Assembly: GCA_964559535.1 (NCBI GenBank)
Contig: CAZLIC010000005.1
Coordinates: 1 to 64,000 of the forward strand
DNA: 64,000 nucleotides
DNA from: CAZLIC01 sp964559535
GTDB lineage: Bacteria; Pseudomonadota; Alphaproteobacteria; Rhodobacterales; Rhodobacteraceae
Reading direction: 5' to 3'
The notes under the pieces are model-generated. The model searched no databases and was not told where the DNA came from. It saw nothing but the letters and a program-made list of their open reading frames with translations. Position numbers and translations under genes: made by a program. Of the stretch, positions 40,814 to 50,266 are shown in pieces; within the stretch, counting starts at the first letter, position 1, and each line of letters opens with the position of its first letter.

Positions 40814-42459
40814 CACAGCACCCACAGGGTAAAGGTCCGGGACGACCCGGAGCGGTTTTCCAGCATCAGCGTGCCATCGGTGCGGGCGGATACCGTCACG
40901 TTGCCGTCGGTGCCGGTGGTGCCGGTCAGGGTCGTGCCGGTGACGCAGTCGACCTGGGCGCCCAGACCGGCGGTGCCGGTGTTGCGGGCGCAGAACGCGG
41001 CCGTGGACCCGACGTCGAAGAACACCGTCGCGGAATGCGGCTCGCTGGTGATGGCGCCACCCACGTTGCCTCCGGCCGTCATCAGCAGATAGCCCCCGGT
41101 GCGGGCGGGCGTGAACGTGGTGACGGCATCGTCGGCGACCGTCACCTGGACGGCGTTCGCCACCGCGCTGTTCACCGTCAGGCGTCCGGTCACCGCCACC
41201 TGCACGTCATTGACCGCCAGACGGTCCTGCACGCCGGTGTCGCCCCGCGTGCGCAGGCGGATGTTGGACCGGATGTCCGCCGTGGCGGGCGTTCCGGTGA
41301 CCACCGAGACGATGTCGGCGCCGAGGTTGTTGATCGTGCTGCCGTCCGCCCCGAGAAAGTTGATGCTGCCCAGCACGTCGTTCGGCTGCACGATGTCGAC
41401 GCCGCCCAGGGCCGCCGTCCGCGATTTGCCGAGGCGTAGGGCCGGGCCGCTGGCATCGGCGCCGTAGGCCGAGACGTGGACGGTGGCCGCGCCGCCGCTG
41501 CTGGGCCCGGCCACCCGCAGCAGGCCGAAGACCCCCGTTCCCACCGGGTCGCCGATCTGCAGGCCGTTGTTGCCGACCCGCATGCGCTCGAAGCCGTTGG
41601 TGGCAAAGCCGATGACATCGGCGCCAAGCGAGAACATGCCCGTGTTCGTGTCGCCCGAGAAAGACAGCGAAGGTGCCGTCGCGCTGCCCGACGACGCCAG
41701 CACCGGAACCGTGGGCGTCAGCGCCGTGGTGGACAGCAACAGCCGCTGCGTGCCGCCCGTCGCCCAGCCGATCTGATCGGCGCCCGGTGACAGCATGCCG
41801 GTGTTCACGTCGCCCGAGAAGCTGAAGGCCGGGGCGGCGGCGCTGCCAGCGGGGGCCAGCACCGGCAGCGTGGCCGTCAGCGCGGTGGTGGACAGCAAGA
41901 GCCGCTGCACGCCGCCGGTGGCCCAGCCGATCTGGTTGGCGCCCACCCAGTACATGCCGCTGTCGGGATCGCCGGAGAAGAACACGCCCGGCAGGGCGGC
42001 CGTGCCGGGGGCCGCGTCCACCGCGCCGCCCGCGCCCCAGGTCACCCACTGGCTGGCCATGGCGCTGATCACCAGCCAGGTCGAGGGGCGCAGGGTGACG
42101 CTGCCCGCGCCCGTGATCAGGTCCGACCCGGCGGCATTCACCGTGGCCGTGCCGCCCGCCGAACAGCGGATGATCACGGTCCAGCCCGCGGGCACGGCCG
42201 ACAGCGCGGGCAGCGTCAGCGTGGCGGTGGCGGTGACGCGCAGGATACGCCCTCGGTCGGCGGCGGTGACGGTGGTGCTGGCGGTCACGTCCACGGTCTG
42301 CGCGGCCAGCGCGCCCAGCGTGGCCTGCGCCGTCTGCGCGGTGCCGTCGGTGCCGAACAGGTCGGCCAGGAAGCCGCGCAGGTCGGTCAGGGCGGCCTTC
42401 ACCTGGCCTTCGGTGCGGGTCGATCCGGTGAAATCACTGGCAGACGGCAGGGCGGTCAT
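40813..42459 (-). CDS. Tail fibre / receptor-binding protein with TGM-type repeats
   Basis: 548 residues. N-terminal ~130 residues carry a virion-anchor type (GQVKAALTDLRGFLADL, then low-complexity Thr/Ala beta strands). From about 150 to 285 come three related units with the pattern (F)SGD-x-x-(S/T)GM-x-x-x-GA(N/D)QIGWATGG-x-QRLLLSTTAL; the third is diverged. Such units occur in trimeric tail fibres. The C-terminal part (about 290-548) is beta-rich and Gly/Thr-rich and ends in TFTLWVL. It should mediate host-surface attachment. Start overlaps the TipJ stop (TGATG). Confidence 0.75.
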   Translation of the reverse strand: MTALPSASDFTGSTRTEGQVKAALTDLRGFLADLFGTDGTAQTAQATLGALAAQTVDVTASTTVTAADRGRILRVTATATLTLPALSAVPAGWTVIIRCSAGGTATVNAAGSDLITGAGSVTLRPSTWLVISAMASQWVTWGAGGAVDAAPGTAALPGVFFSGDPDSGMYWVGANQIGWATGGVQRLLLSTTALTATLPVLAPAGSAAAPAFSFSGDVNTGMLSPGADQIGWATGGTQRLLLSTTALTPTVPVLASSGSATAPSLSFSGDTNTGMFSLGADVIGFATNGFERMRVGNNGLQIGDPVGTGVFGLLRVAGPSSGGAATVHVSAYGADASGPALRLGKSRTAALGGVDIVQPNDVLGSINFLGADGSTINNLGADIVSVVTGTPATADIRSNIRLRTRGDTGVQDRLAVNDVQVAVTGRLTVNSAVANAVQVTVADDAVTTFTPARTGGYLLMTAGGNVGGAITSEPHSATVFFDVGSTAAFCARNTGTAGLGAQVDCVTGTTLTGTTGTDGNVTVSARTDGTLMLENRSGSSRTFTLWVL

Positions 42460-45281
42460 CAGCTGCTCCACATGGGCGTGCCGTCCGTCGTCCACATCGA
42501 CGTCGACGGCGCGGGGTTCCAGAATTCGGTGATCAGCGAGCCGACGGTCGCGGCCGTCCAGGGCCCGGCCGCCAGGCCCATGCCGCGCACCCGGATCATG
42601 GTGCGGCGGGCGTGCAGCAGCACCACCATCGCGGTGGCGGCCGAGGTGTCGGCAATGCGCGTCCAGGCGGCCTGCGGGTCCAGCGGGTCCAGCCCTTCGG
42701 CCAGCTCGACGTGGTAGGTGTCGGCGCCGGGCGCCGGGCGCCAGCCGATGGTGGCCAGGGTGGCATCCCCCGGCACCGGCCGCGCGAACAGCCCGGCGAC
42801 CACCGGCTGGGTAAACCGCCGCGGCAGGTCGGACGCGCGGCGCGGCGGCAGGGCCACGCCCAGCTCGGCCGCGTGCACGGCGGGGTCCTCGGCCACCGCC
42901 TCGATCGCCACACGGCCCTGGCCACGCGGCCGGGCGCTGAGGAACCGCGCGGTCATCGCCCAGGTCTGCGACGTCCCGATCGCCGCGTGCGTGCGCTCGC
43001 GGTCCTGCGCCGTGGCCGGGGTGAAGTCGGGCAATGACGCCAGCACCAGCTGGTGCGGCGTGGCGCCCTGCACCACCGCCACCGGCCCCCAGGGCGTGCC
43101 GTCGGGGCGGCGCAGCGCCACCACCGTCTGCGCCCCGGCCTCGACCGGTTCGGTCAGGGTCAGCGTGCGGGTGGCGGCGTCCCAGCCCCGCACCTCGGCC
43201 TGCGCGCCCCATCCGGGCATGTCGTGCTGGATCGCGATCAGGTCCAGCACCGAGGGGATGAAGCCCTCCATCTCGGTCTCGAAGAACACGACGCGGCGGC
43301 GGTAGCGGGCGGCGGCCGCATGGTATCGCCCCTCGCGCACGGCCTGCGGGCGGTTGTCCACGCCGTCCAGCGCCAGCCGCGCGGGCTGGCCGGACCCTGC
43401 GCCGAACAGCACGATGCGCTCGCGCTGCGGCGCCCAGGTGGCGCTGTCGAAGTAGTGCACGTCCAGCGCCGGGCTCGCGTCGGCCTGCGGCAGGACATAG
43501 TCGATGCGGAAGCTGCCCTTCACGATGTTGCGCATGGAGTACAGGGCCACCGGCACCGTCTGCGGCGCGTCGCGGGCGATCCGCAGGATGCCGCCCTGCA
43601 TGTAGGCCCGGGCGCGGCCCGCTGCGGCAATGCGCTGCACCGCGTCCCACCAGGTGCCGCCCTGGTCGAACCGGAAGCTGAAGGTGTCGCCGCGGGCCGC
43701 CCAGACGGCGTCCAGCGCCAGAAGTGCCGCCAGGTCGACCTTGGCGTCGGCACGGCCCGCGCCGTAGTCGGCGTTGCGCGCGGCGTCGGCGATGGCCCAG
43801 GCGATGGACCGCGTGGCCACCGGCGCCGACCAGCTCGTGCCGTTCCAGACCGGCAGCTTGCGGGTGGCGATCACGGCCACGCGGCGGCTGGCCTGAAGGC
43901 TCAGGTTGTTGGTCGCCCGCATGCGCAGCGCGATCAGCGTGACCGGGCCGAAGTCCTGCTCTTCGGCCAGATAGGCGCGCAGGCCCGCCCAGATCACCTG
44001 GTCGTACTGCCCCGCGGCGCTGATGCGGCGGGCGCGCACGCGGTACCGCCCGGGCGTGCCCAGCGTCACCACAAAGCTGCGGCGCACCGGCGTGGCCGTC
44101 TTGGCCTCGACGGTTTCGGTCAGGATGGCGGCCCAGCCGCCCAGCGCGGCGCCGCTGTCATCGATGCGCTGCGCCTCGATCACCACCGGCACGGCCACCG
44201 CGTTCAGGTCCCCGCTGGCATCGGGGTTGTAGAGGCCGAAGGGGAAGGCCAGGTCGATGCCCAGCCGGTGCGCCACCTGCCCGGCCGCGCTGGCGACAAA
44301 GCCGTTCAGCCCGCCCACCAGCGTGTCGACCGTGCAGTCCCCGGCCGTGCCGGTGGCGGCCGTGGTGACGGTAAAGGTGTCGGCGCCGGGCACGGTGGCG
44401 ATGGCATAGGTGCCCGACGGCCCGCCGCCGGTGGTGAAGGCCAGGTTCACCGCCTGCCCCGAGGCCAGCCCGTGCGCCACGCTGGTGACGGTAATGGTGG
44501 TGCCGCTGCGCGACCAGGTGGCGGCCAGCCGCCCCGGCATTTCCTGCCCCGCCACCTCGACCGAGGTCACCACCTGGGTCGGGAACAGCGTGACCTGGCC
44601 GCCAGGGCCCACCACCTGCGTCTCGATCTCGGTGAACGAGGAGATCGGCGTGTCCTCGATCCGCACCTCCTCGACCTCGTACTCGCCCGCGCCCAGGCAC
44701 AGGAGCTGATACAGGTACTGGTCCTCGCCCGCGTATTCGGCATAGGGCGTGGCCGCGAAATCGGGGTAGGCCAGCACGCGGCCGTACTGCACCGGAATCG
44801 GCGCCCCCACCCGCGCGGCGTTGCCTTGCGCCTGCAAGCTGTAGGTGGGGCTGGCCTGCGGCCCCTGGCCCGGCTGCGGCACCGGCAGGGCGGCATTGAT
44901 CAGGGCGGACCCGACCAGCAGGATGCCCGCCTGCGCCTGGCCGAGCGTAATCCCGAACGCGCCTGCCAGCGTACCCCCCAGCGCCAGCGGCCCGGCCACG
45001 GCAATCAGCGCGATCTGCAGGAACAGCCGCAGCGGGTTCGACCCGCCCCCTCCGCCGCCGCCGCGCGGCAGGGTGGCGAACACCACCCGGTCGCCGTCGG
45101 CCAGCCGCCGCCGCTGCCAGCCGCGGTTGGTGCGCAAGACCGGCACCCCGTTGACCAGCGCGATCACCGGCGCCCGGCCGCGCGGGGCCAGGCGTGAAAG
45201 CCGCGCGCGCGACCGCAGCGTGACCACCCGTGCCTCGGACGGCGCGAAGGGGTTGGCGCGGTATTCAACGGTCGCTTTCAC
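42459..45281 (-). CDS. Tail hub / host-specificity protein (gpJ/TipJ-like)
   Basis: 940 residues, the largest tail-tip protein. N-terminal region has a Gly-rich linker and two hydrophobic stretches (FLQIALIAVAGPLALGGTLAGAFG, AGILLVGSALINAAL, about 95-140), typical of these proteins. QGNAARVGAPIPVQYGR starts the conserved hub fold, and EVEEVRIEDTPISSF, RNADYGAGRADAKVDL and FETEMEGFIPSVLDL are further landmarks; the C-terminus has fibronectin III-like segments (WRPAPGADTYHVELAEG). It forms the baseplate centre that contacts the host. GTG overlaps the NlpC/P60 stop (GTGA). Confidence 0.85.
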   Translation of the reverse strand: MKATVEYRANPFAPSEARVVTLRSRARLSRLAPRGRAPVIALVNGVPVLRTNRGWQRRRLADGDRVVFATLPRGGGGGGGSNPLRLFLQIALIAVAGPLALGGTLAGAFGITLGQAQAGILLVGSALINAALPVPQPGQGPQASPTYSLQAQGNAARVGAPIPVQYGRVLAYPDFAATPYAEYAGEDQYLYQLLCLGAGEYEVEEVRIEDTPISSFTEIETQVVGPGGQVTLFPTQVVTSVEVAGQEMPGRLAATWSRSGTTITVTSVAHGLASGQAVNLAFTTGGGPSGTYAIATVPGADTFTVTTAATGTAGDCTVDTLVGGLNGFVASAAGQVAHRLGIDLAFPFGLYNPDASGDLNAVAVPVVIEAQRIDDSGAALGGWAAILTETVEAKTATPVRRSFVVTLGTPGRYRVRARRISAAGQYDQVIWAGLRAYLAEEQDFGPVTLIALRMRATNNLSLQASRRVAVIATRKLPVWNGTSWSAPVATRSIAWAIADAARNADYGAGRADAKVDLAALLALDAVWAARGDTFSFRFDQGGTWWDAVQRIAAAGRARAYMQGGILRIARDAPQTVPVALYSMRNIVKGSFRIDYVLPQADASPALDVHYFDSATWAPQRERIVLFGAGSGQPARLALDGVDNRPQAVREGRYHAAAARYRRRVVFFETEMEGFIPSVLDLIAIQHDMPGWGAQAEVRGWDAATRTLTLTEPVEAGAQTVVALRRPDGTPWGPVAVVQGATPHQLVLASLPDFTPATAQDRERTHAAIGTSQTWAMTARFLSARPRGQGRVAIEAVAEDPAVHAAELGVALPPRRASDLPRRFTQPVVAGLFARPVPGDATLATIGWRPAPGADTYHVELAEGLDPLDPQAAWTRIADTSAATAMVVLLHARRTMIRVRGMGLAAGPWTAATVGSLITEFWNPAPSTSMWTTDGTPMWSS

Positions 45282-45685
45282 GCGCGCCTCCAGAACCCGG
45301 TCACGTGCCAGCCCAGCGCGCTCAGGCCCGACAACGGCGTGAAGATCACGCCCGGCCCCTCGACCGAATGCAGCACTCCCGACCCGTTTGGCGTGGCACC
45401 ATCGGGCTCGATCCAGATGCCCACGTGGCAGGGCCGCGTGCCGCGCGCCATCAGCACCGCGTCGCCCTCGGCCGGCCGTTCCACCCGCACCCAGCCCGCG
45501 GCCTCGGGCGGGGTGGCCAAGGCACGGCGCCCGGCGCGGGCGCTGGACGCATCCACCGCCAGCGGCGGCACGTCCCAGCCGAAGCGTTCGCGCCAGACCC
45601 GCCGCGCGAAGGACCAGCAGTCGCTTTCCCCGGCAATCCAGGGCGTGCCGATCATTGCAGAGGCCCAATGATCCGCACTGCTCAT
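45278..45685 (-). CDS. NlpC/P60 tail peptidase
   Basis: 135 residues. The Cys-His catalytic set is visible: C23 in GESDCWSFARRV, H87 in RPCHVGIW and H106 in GVLHSVEG. It corresponds to lambda gpK-type and gene-transfer-agent gp14-type peptidases that open peptidoglycan during DNA entry or prepare the tail tip. It overlaps the gene before it by ATGA and the hub gene by GTGA. Confidence 0.88.
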   Translation of the reverse strand: MSSADHWASAMIGTPWIAGESDCWSFARRVWRERFGWDVPPLAVDASSARAGRRALATPPEAAGWVRVERPAEGDAVLMARGTRPCHVGIWIEPDGATPNGSGVLHSVEGPGVIFTPLSGLSALGWHVTGFWRRA

Positions 45686-46209
45686 GGCGCCAGCCCCGGG
45701 AAGGTTTCCAGGTCATAGAACAGCGCCGGGAAGGCGCGGTCATAAAGCGTGGCAAAGCTGGCCGTGCCGCGCAGGCGGAACGGGTCGGCCGAGACCGCCG
45801 TCATTGCCATTTCGGGCGGCGGCACCGTTTCGGGGCCGTCATCGGTGGAATGGTCAAGGTACGCGCGGTAGATCACCGTCACAGCGTCGTCCGACACCAC
45901 GGCCAGGTCCAGCTGCGCCAGGATCGCGCGGTCGACGTTGTCGATCTCGATCACCATCTCGGGCGCGCCCTCGCTGGTCACCTCGGGCGGCACCACGCTG
46001 AAGGCGTAGGCGGCGAAGGTCACCACGGCGCCCGCGTCGCGCGCCGCCCCGGCCTCGATCCGCGCGTCCAGCGCGGTGTGGCCCTTCACCACGCGGATCG
46101 GCGCGCTGAAGGCCGGGTGCCACAGTTCCAGCGTGTGCAGGATCACCTCGTCGGCGGGCGCGCTGGCATAGGCCTCGCGGATCGCGTCCGACAGCGTGGG
46201 ATCAGGCAT
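45682..46209 (-). CDS. DUF1833 tail protein
   Basis: 175 residues. ILHTLELWHPAFSAPIRVVKGH and AAYAFSVVPPEVTSEGAPEMVIEIDNVDRAI, followed by VTVIYRAYLDHSTDDGPE, match DUF1833, a family found just upstream of NlpC/P60 genes in siphophages; it parallels lambda gpL and the gene-transfer-agent gp13 position. Beta-rich baseplate component. Start lies 8 bases inside the previous gene. Confidence 0.75.
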   Translation of the reverse strand: MPDPTLSDAIREAYASAPADEVILHTLELWHPAFSAPIRVVKGHTALDARIEAGAARDAGAVVTFAAYAFSVVPPEVTSEGAPEMVIEIDNVDRAILAQLDLAVVSDDAVTVIYRAYLDHSTDDGPETVPPPEMAMTAVSADPFRLRGTASFATLYDRAFPALFYDLETFPGLAP

Positions 46210-47104
46210 TGCGCACCTCCAGCTGCCCGCGCACCTGCCAGTTCAGGCCCTGCAGCGGCTTGGCGCCGAAGGGCGCGGCAAAGCGCGCCTCGACGCGGGT
46301 CAGCCCGCCGCCAAAGCCCAGATCGGTGAAGAACCAGGCGCTGCCCGCGCCCGCGCCCAGGGCCGTGCCGTCGGCGGCGGCGGGCACGAACAGGTCGCGG
46401 CTGGTGGCCTGCGTGCGCACCTGCAGCTCGGCCAGCGACAGCGCCGCGGCGCCGGTGCCCGCATAGCTGAGCCCGCCCGCATCCATCGCCGCGATGCGCA
46501 CCATCGCGTCATCCGGCCCGGTGCCCGCGGGCACCACGAACCGCAGCCGCCACCAGCCGTTGCCGCGGGATGTCAGCGTGGCCTCGGTCACGCCCGACAC
46601 CAGGTCGACGGTGCCCGCGGCCAGGTCGACGCGGGCATAGCGCGCCACCGCATCGCGGCCCGTCAGCTCCACCCAGGCCCGGCTGCGAGCCGCCGCCCGC
46701 AGGCTTGCATGCAGCACGGCCGTGGTGCCCGACAGAAGGCCGGGTGCAGCGCGCTGCGCGCGGTGCGGGCCGGTGGTGCCGTCCTCGACCAGCGCGTCCA
46801 CCGGCTCCAGCTGCGGGCCCAGAACCGGCGCCGTGGCGCGCGAGGCGCCGACAAACGACCACCCGGTCAGGCTGTCGCTGCCCCACTCGCCCACCGGCTC
46901 ATCGTAGTACCAGGCCTGGAACGCCCACATCTCGGCATCGGTCATCCGCCATTCGGGCGAGATCAGGTCGCGCCGGTCGCGGGTCAGGCGGCGCACGCGG
47001 GGGGCGCCCACCTCCATGTCGGTGCGCAGGCTCTGGCCCTGCGGCTGGAAGCCGTACTCGGGCCAGCTGGGCACGGGCAGCGTGGCGGGCCAGCGGCGCG
47101 TCAT
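46202..47104 (-). CDS. Minor tail protein with inserted carbohydrate-binding-like domain
   Basis: 300 residues. N-terminal ~80 (WPATLPVPSWPEYGFQPQG, FQAWYYDEPVGEWGSD) and the C-terminal 40 (FTDLGFGGGLTRVEARFAAPFGAKPLQGLNWQVRGQLEVRN) are typical of lambda gpM-like tail proteins. Between them (about 85-250) sits a jelly-roll-like domain with RAWVELTGRDAVARYARVDLAAGTVD and NGWWRLRFVVPAG, a pattern found in phage sugar-binding modules. It may add a receptor-binding surface at the tail tip. ATGA overlap with tape measure. Confidence 0.6.
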   Translation of the reverse strand: MTRRWPATLPVPSWPEYGFQPQGQSLRTDMEVGAPRVRRLTRDRRDLISPEWRMTDAEMWAFQAWYYDEPVGEWGSDSLTGWSFVGASRATAPVLGPQLEPVDALVEDGTTGPHRAQRAAPGLLSGTTAVLHASLRAAARSRAWVELTGRDAVARYARVDLAAGTVDLVSGVTEATLTSRGNGWWRLRFVVPAGTGPDDAMVRIAAMDAGGLSYAGTGAAALSLAELQVRTQATSRDLFVPAAADGTALGAGAGSAWFFTDLGFGGGLTRVEARFAAPFGAKPLQGLNWQVRGQLEVRNA

Positions 47105-49887
47105 TGGCCGCGCCTCTGCAGCCCGAAGTTGCGCTGCAGCGCCGCGGCCAGCGCCCCGCGGTTGGTCTGCAGGTTGCGCGCCAGCCCGGCGTCCACCCGC
47201 TCCATCATCAGCTCGATCGTGATGTCGTCGCCCTGCTGGCGCACCTCGGCCTCGGCCTGCACCGGCTCGCCGGTGTTGTTGATCACCAGGCTGATCTTCG
47301 CCGGGGCCGCGGGGCCAAAGCCGCCGCCGGGCGCGGCGGGGGCCGCGGCACCGCCCAGGTCGCGCCGCAACTCGGGCGCGCCGGGCACCGCGAACCGCGG
47401 GGCGCCGCCGCGGGCAAAGGGCTGCATCGCCGCCAGCAGGTCGGGCGGCAGCACGATGCCCAGGTCGCCGCCCGCGCCGCGCGCCAGCGGCAGCCGCGCC
47501 TCGCCACCGCCCGGCAGCAGGGCCAGCGCGCCCTGCCCGCGCAGCGGCAGGATCGCCTCGTCGTCTTGCTCGCCCAGCAGGCCGGTGCGTCCGTCGCCCA
47601 TGGAAAACAGCGTGGGCGTGCCCACCACGCGGTTGGCCATCGACGACAGCGGGGCCCCGCCGCTGGCGAACAGGCCCGCAAACAGGTCGCCCCCGCCAAG
47701 CAGGCCGCCGAACAGGCCGCCAAGGCCACCGCCGCCACCGAAGCCGCCGCCAAACCCGCCCAGAAGTGGCCCGACCAGCCCGTCCCACACCTGGTTGGCG
47801 ACGATCTCGGCCAGCTTGCGCTGGATGAACCCCGCGAAGTCGGCAAAGGCGTCCTTGGCGCTGCTGGCCCCCGCCACAAAGTCCTCGAAAGGCCCCTTGA
47901 AGCCGTCTTCAAGCGTGTCGGAAAGTCGGTTCGCGGCGGGCACCAGCCCGTCCAGCGACCCGCGCAGCTGCTCGGCCGCGGCCTGCCCGGCCGGGCCCAT
48001 CGCCTGCAGCCGCGCCACCAGCTCGGCCAGCTCGTCGGCCGCGCGGTCCTTGGCGGCCGCCACCCCGTCCGCCGCCTCGGCCGAGCTTTCCAGCCCCGCC
48101 TCGACCTTCACGCCGATGGCCGCCACCGCCACATCCAGCGCCGCCAGCGCCGCCGCCGCCTCGGCCCGCAGGCTGGCCACCGTGTCCCCCGCCGGGGCGC
48201 CGCCACCGCCGCCGCCACCGCCACGGGCGCTGCCGCCGGACGGGACGGCCGGGCGGTTCTGCCTGCTCAGTTGGTCGCGAAATCCATAAGGGTCCAGCGC
48301 CGGTCCCTGCGGACCAAGCCCGCGCCCGCCGCCAACGGCTTCACCCTGCGCCACCGACCGCGCCGAAGCGGCAGCTGCTGCCGCCGCCGCATCCCACAGC
48401 CGCGCCGCCAGTGCCGCCGCCGGACCCAGCGCACGCGAGATTCCCCCTGCGATGTCGGCGCCCGCCACGCGGTTCGCGGCATCGCCCGCCTCGTTGAGGT
48501 TGCCCGCCAGCAGCAGCGCCACCGCCTCGGCCGCCGACACCGCCTTGGCCACCGGCGTGTTCGCCAGCCCGTTCGCCGCGTCCCAGGCGGCCAGGTACTG
48601 CTGCCGAACGGTTTCGGCCGCGCCGGACGCCGCCAGCATCTGCACCACGACCGCCCGTTCCGCCGTGGCGCGCGCGTTGGCCACCTGCCACGAATCCCGG
48701 CCATACCGCGCGACCAGCGCCTGAAGGTCGGCCTGCTGGCGCAGTTCCGCCGTTGCGGCGCGCAGTTCACCATCGGCGGCCCGCTGGTTTGTCTCGAAAT
48801 CGTCTCGCGCCGTGGCGCGGGCATCACCGTCGCGCGCGTCAGGAAAACGGGTCTGTGCAGGGGGCCGGGCAGCATCTTGCTGCGCCAGTCGCTCCCGCAT
48901 CGACAGGATGGCCGCACCAAGGTCAAGAAGGTGCTTCTCTTCCGCTGCGGAGGTCTCGCCCGACAATCGGGCTGCATCGCGGTAAAGACCGAGAAGCACC
49001 TCCATCGCAGCGATACGCCCCGACAGGTCCGATGCTTCATCCACTTGCTGCGCAGCATCGCGCAGCCCGAGCATGATGGCCTGAGCGATGTTGCCTTGAA
49101 CTTCAAAAAGATCAGCCGCGGCGTCGGCTTCGCTGAGATTGCCGTCGAGCCATCCGTTGCCGCTGGCAATATCGTCCGGGACGCCCCGCGCAACGGACGT
49201 CTCCGCGCGGTCAGCGCGCGATGCCTGCAACCGCTCCTGCTCATCTCTGAGCTCACGGATCGCCTGTGCCTGACTACCAAATGCCTTCGTGAGTTCGGCC
49301 TCATCGACGGCGCTGTCCTTGGCCGCCTTTGCCAGTGCCTTGTGAGCATCCATCAGATCGGCAAGCCGATCCTCCAGCGACGTCGCCCCTTCGCTCGCGT
49401 CGAACAGCCACTGCACGAAGGTGCCACCCAGCGTCAGCGCGGCGATCAGCCCGATCGAGAACGGGTTGAACATTGTCGCAAAGGCGGCGCGGGCGGTGGC
49501 GGCGGCACCGGCCAGCCCCTGCCCGCCGAGGATCTGGTTCAGCTGCGTGCCCTGCTGGATCGCCGTCATGAACGGCGACTGCCCGGCGGCCCACATAATG
49601 GCGATGTCGTTGAACTGGGCACCGACACTCGCCGCCGATCCGGCCACGGCAAGGTTCGACCTTTCGGCCGCGGCACCGCCCGCGACAACCGCCTGGAACC
49701 CGGACCGCGCCCGGTCGCCCGCGCGGTCGAAGGCATCGCCCAGCCGGTCGGCACCCGCGGCGCCCGCCAGCCCGGCCTCGCGTGCCGCATCGCCCGCCTC
49801 GCGCAGTTCGGCCTGCGTCTGCTCCAGCGCGCGCAGGGCGGCGGCAGCCTCAGCCTCCAGCAGCAGACGAACCTTCAGGTCGCTCAC
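47101..49887 (-). CDS. Tail length tape-measure protein
   Basis: 928 residues, helical and Ala-rich with hydrophobic segments (MFNPFSIGLIAALTLGGTFVQWLF, about 140-165, and PLLGGFGGGFGGGGGLGGLFGGLLGG, about 710-735), as in tape measures that set tail length and help DNA ejection. At the usual rule of about 0.15 nm per residue it suggests a tail near 140 nm. GTG start with GGAGGAG upstream. Codon use in the segment about 48260-49400 is clearly less GC-rich than in the rest of the gene, a sign of a recombined middle part. Confidence 0.85.
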   Translation of the reverse strand: MSDLKVRLLLEAEAAAALRALEQTQAELREAGDAAREAGLAGAAGADRLGDAFDRAGDRARSGFQAVVAGGAAAERSNLAVAGSAASVGAQFNDIAIMWAAGQSPFMTAIQQGTQLNQILGGQGLAGAAATARAAFATMFNPFSIGLIAALTLGGTFVQWLFDASEGATSLEDRLADLMDAHKALAKAAKDSAVDEAELTKAFGSQAQAIRELRDEQERLQASRADRAETSVARGVPDDIASGNGWLDGNLSEADAAADLFEVQGNIAQAIMLGLRDAAQQVDEASDLSGRIAAMEVLLGLYRDAARLSGETSAAEEKHLLDLGAAILSMRERLAQQDAARPPAQTRFPDARDGDARATARDDFETNQRAADGELRAATAELRQQADLQALVARYGRDSWQVANARATAERAVVVQMLAASGAAETVRQQYLAAWDAANGLANTPVAKAVSAAEAVALLLAGNLNEAGDAANRVAGADIAGGISRALGPAAALAARLWDAAAAAAAASARSVAQGEAVGGGRGLGPQGPALDPYGFRDQLSRQNRPAVPSGGSARGGGGGGGGAPAGDTVASLRAEAAAALAALDVAVAAIGVKVEAGLESSAEAADGVAAAKDRAADELAELVARLQAMGPAGQAAAEQLRGSLDGLVPAANRLSDTLEDGFKGPFEDFVAGASSAKDAFADFAGFIQRKLAEIVANQVWDGLVGPLLGGFGGGFGGGGGLGGLFGGLLGGGDLFAGLFASGGAPLSSMANRVVGTPTLFSMGDGRTGLLGEQDDEAILPLRGQGALALLPGGGEARLPLARGAGGDLGIVLPPDLLAAMQPFARGGAPRFAVPGAPELRRDLGGAAAPAAPGGGFGPAAPAKISLVINNTGEPVQAEAEVRQQGDDITIELMMERVDAGLARNLQTNRGALAAALQRNFGLQRRGQ

Positions 49888-49888
49888 G

Positions 49889-50266
49889 TCACTCCTCCAG
49901 TCTCAGGCCCCAGACCGCCAGGGCCTCGGCCAGGCCGTCGTCGTCACCCTCATCGCCACCGTCATCGTCGCTGTCGTCCGCCCGGCGGCGGTCCAGCGCG
50001 CGGTCCAGCTCTTCGGCGCTGGCGTGCGTCGCCAGCCACGTGCCGCGGATCGCGCGCGCCTCGTCCTCCGTCTCGACCTGCAGATGGCCGCGGACCAGCG
50101 CGCGAACCTGGCGCAGCGTCAGGGTCAGGACGTCGTCGTAGCGGTGTCCGCGGGTGACGAGCCAGGCGACGATGCGGGTCCAGCCGCCGGTGTTGCCGCT
50201 GCGGCCGGTGCCGCGGGCACGAACCCGCGCATCAGCGCGACCATCTCCGGCAGCACCGCCCGGCCG
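49889..50266 (-). CDS. Tail-assembly chaperone C-terminal extension, made by -1 frameshift (gpGT-like)
   Basis: Frame that is open for 125 codons from 50266 to the TGA at 49889-49891 but has no ATG, GTG or TTG start. It lies in the -1 frame of the chaperone gene (50125-50583) and begins at the end of its in-phase T TTT TTC heptamer. A ribosome slipping there would make about 231 residues (106 + 125). The second half contains LTLTLRQVRALVRGHLQVETEDEARAIRG, then an acidic, Asp-rich run, and ends GLRLEE two bases before the tape-measure start. This is the layout of lambda G-T and of many siphophages. Function: guiding the tape measure into the growing tail. Confidence 0.75.
   Translation of the reverse strand, partial: RPGGAAGDGRADARVRARGTGRSGNTGGWTRIVAWLVTRGHRYDDVLTLTLRQVRALVRGHLQVETEDEARAIRGTWLATHASAEELDRALDRRRADDSDDDGGDEGDDDGLAEALAVWGLRLEE

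Noticed and set aside
40813..42459. Repeated DNA in the tail-fibre gene as a possible CRISPR array
   Set aside because: Repeats are protein-coding, longer than CRISPR repeats and without unique equal-length spacers; no cas genes are nearby.
48267..49349. 360-codon minus-strand frame inside the tape measure
   Set aside because: Alternative frame of the low-GC patch; its peptide is Arg/Cys-rich and unrelated to phage proteins.
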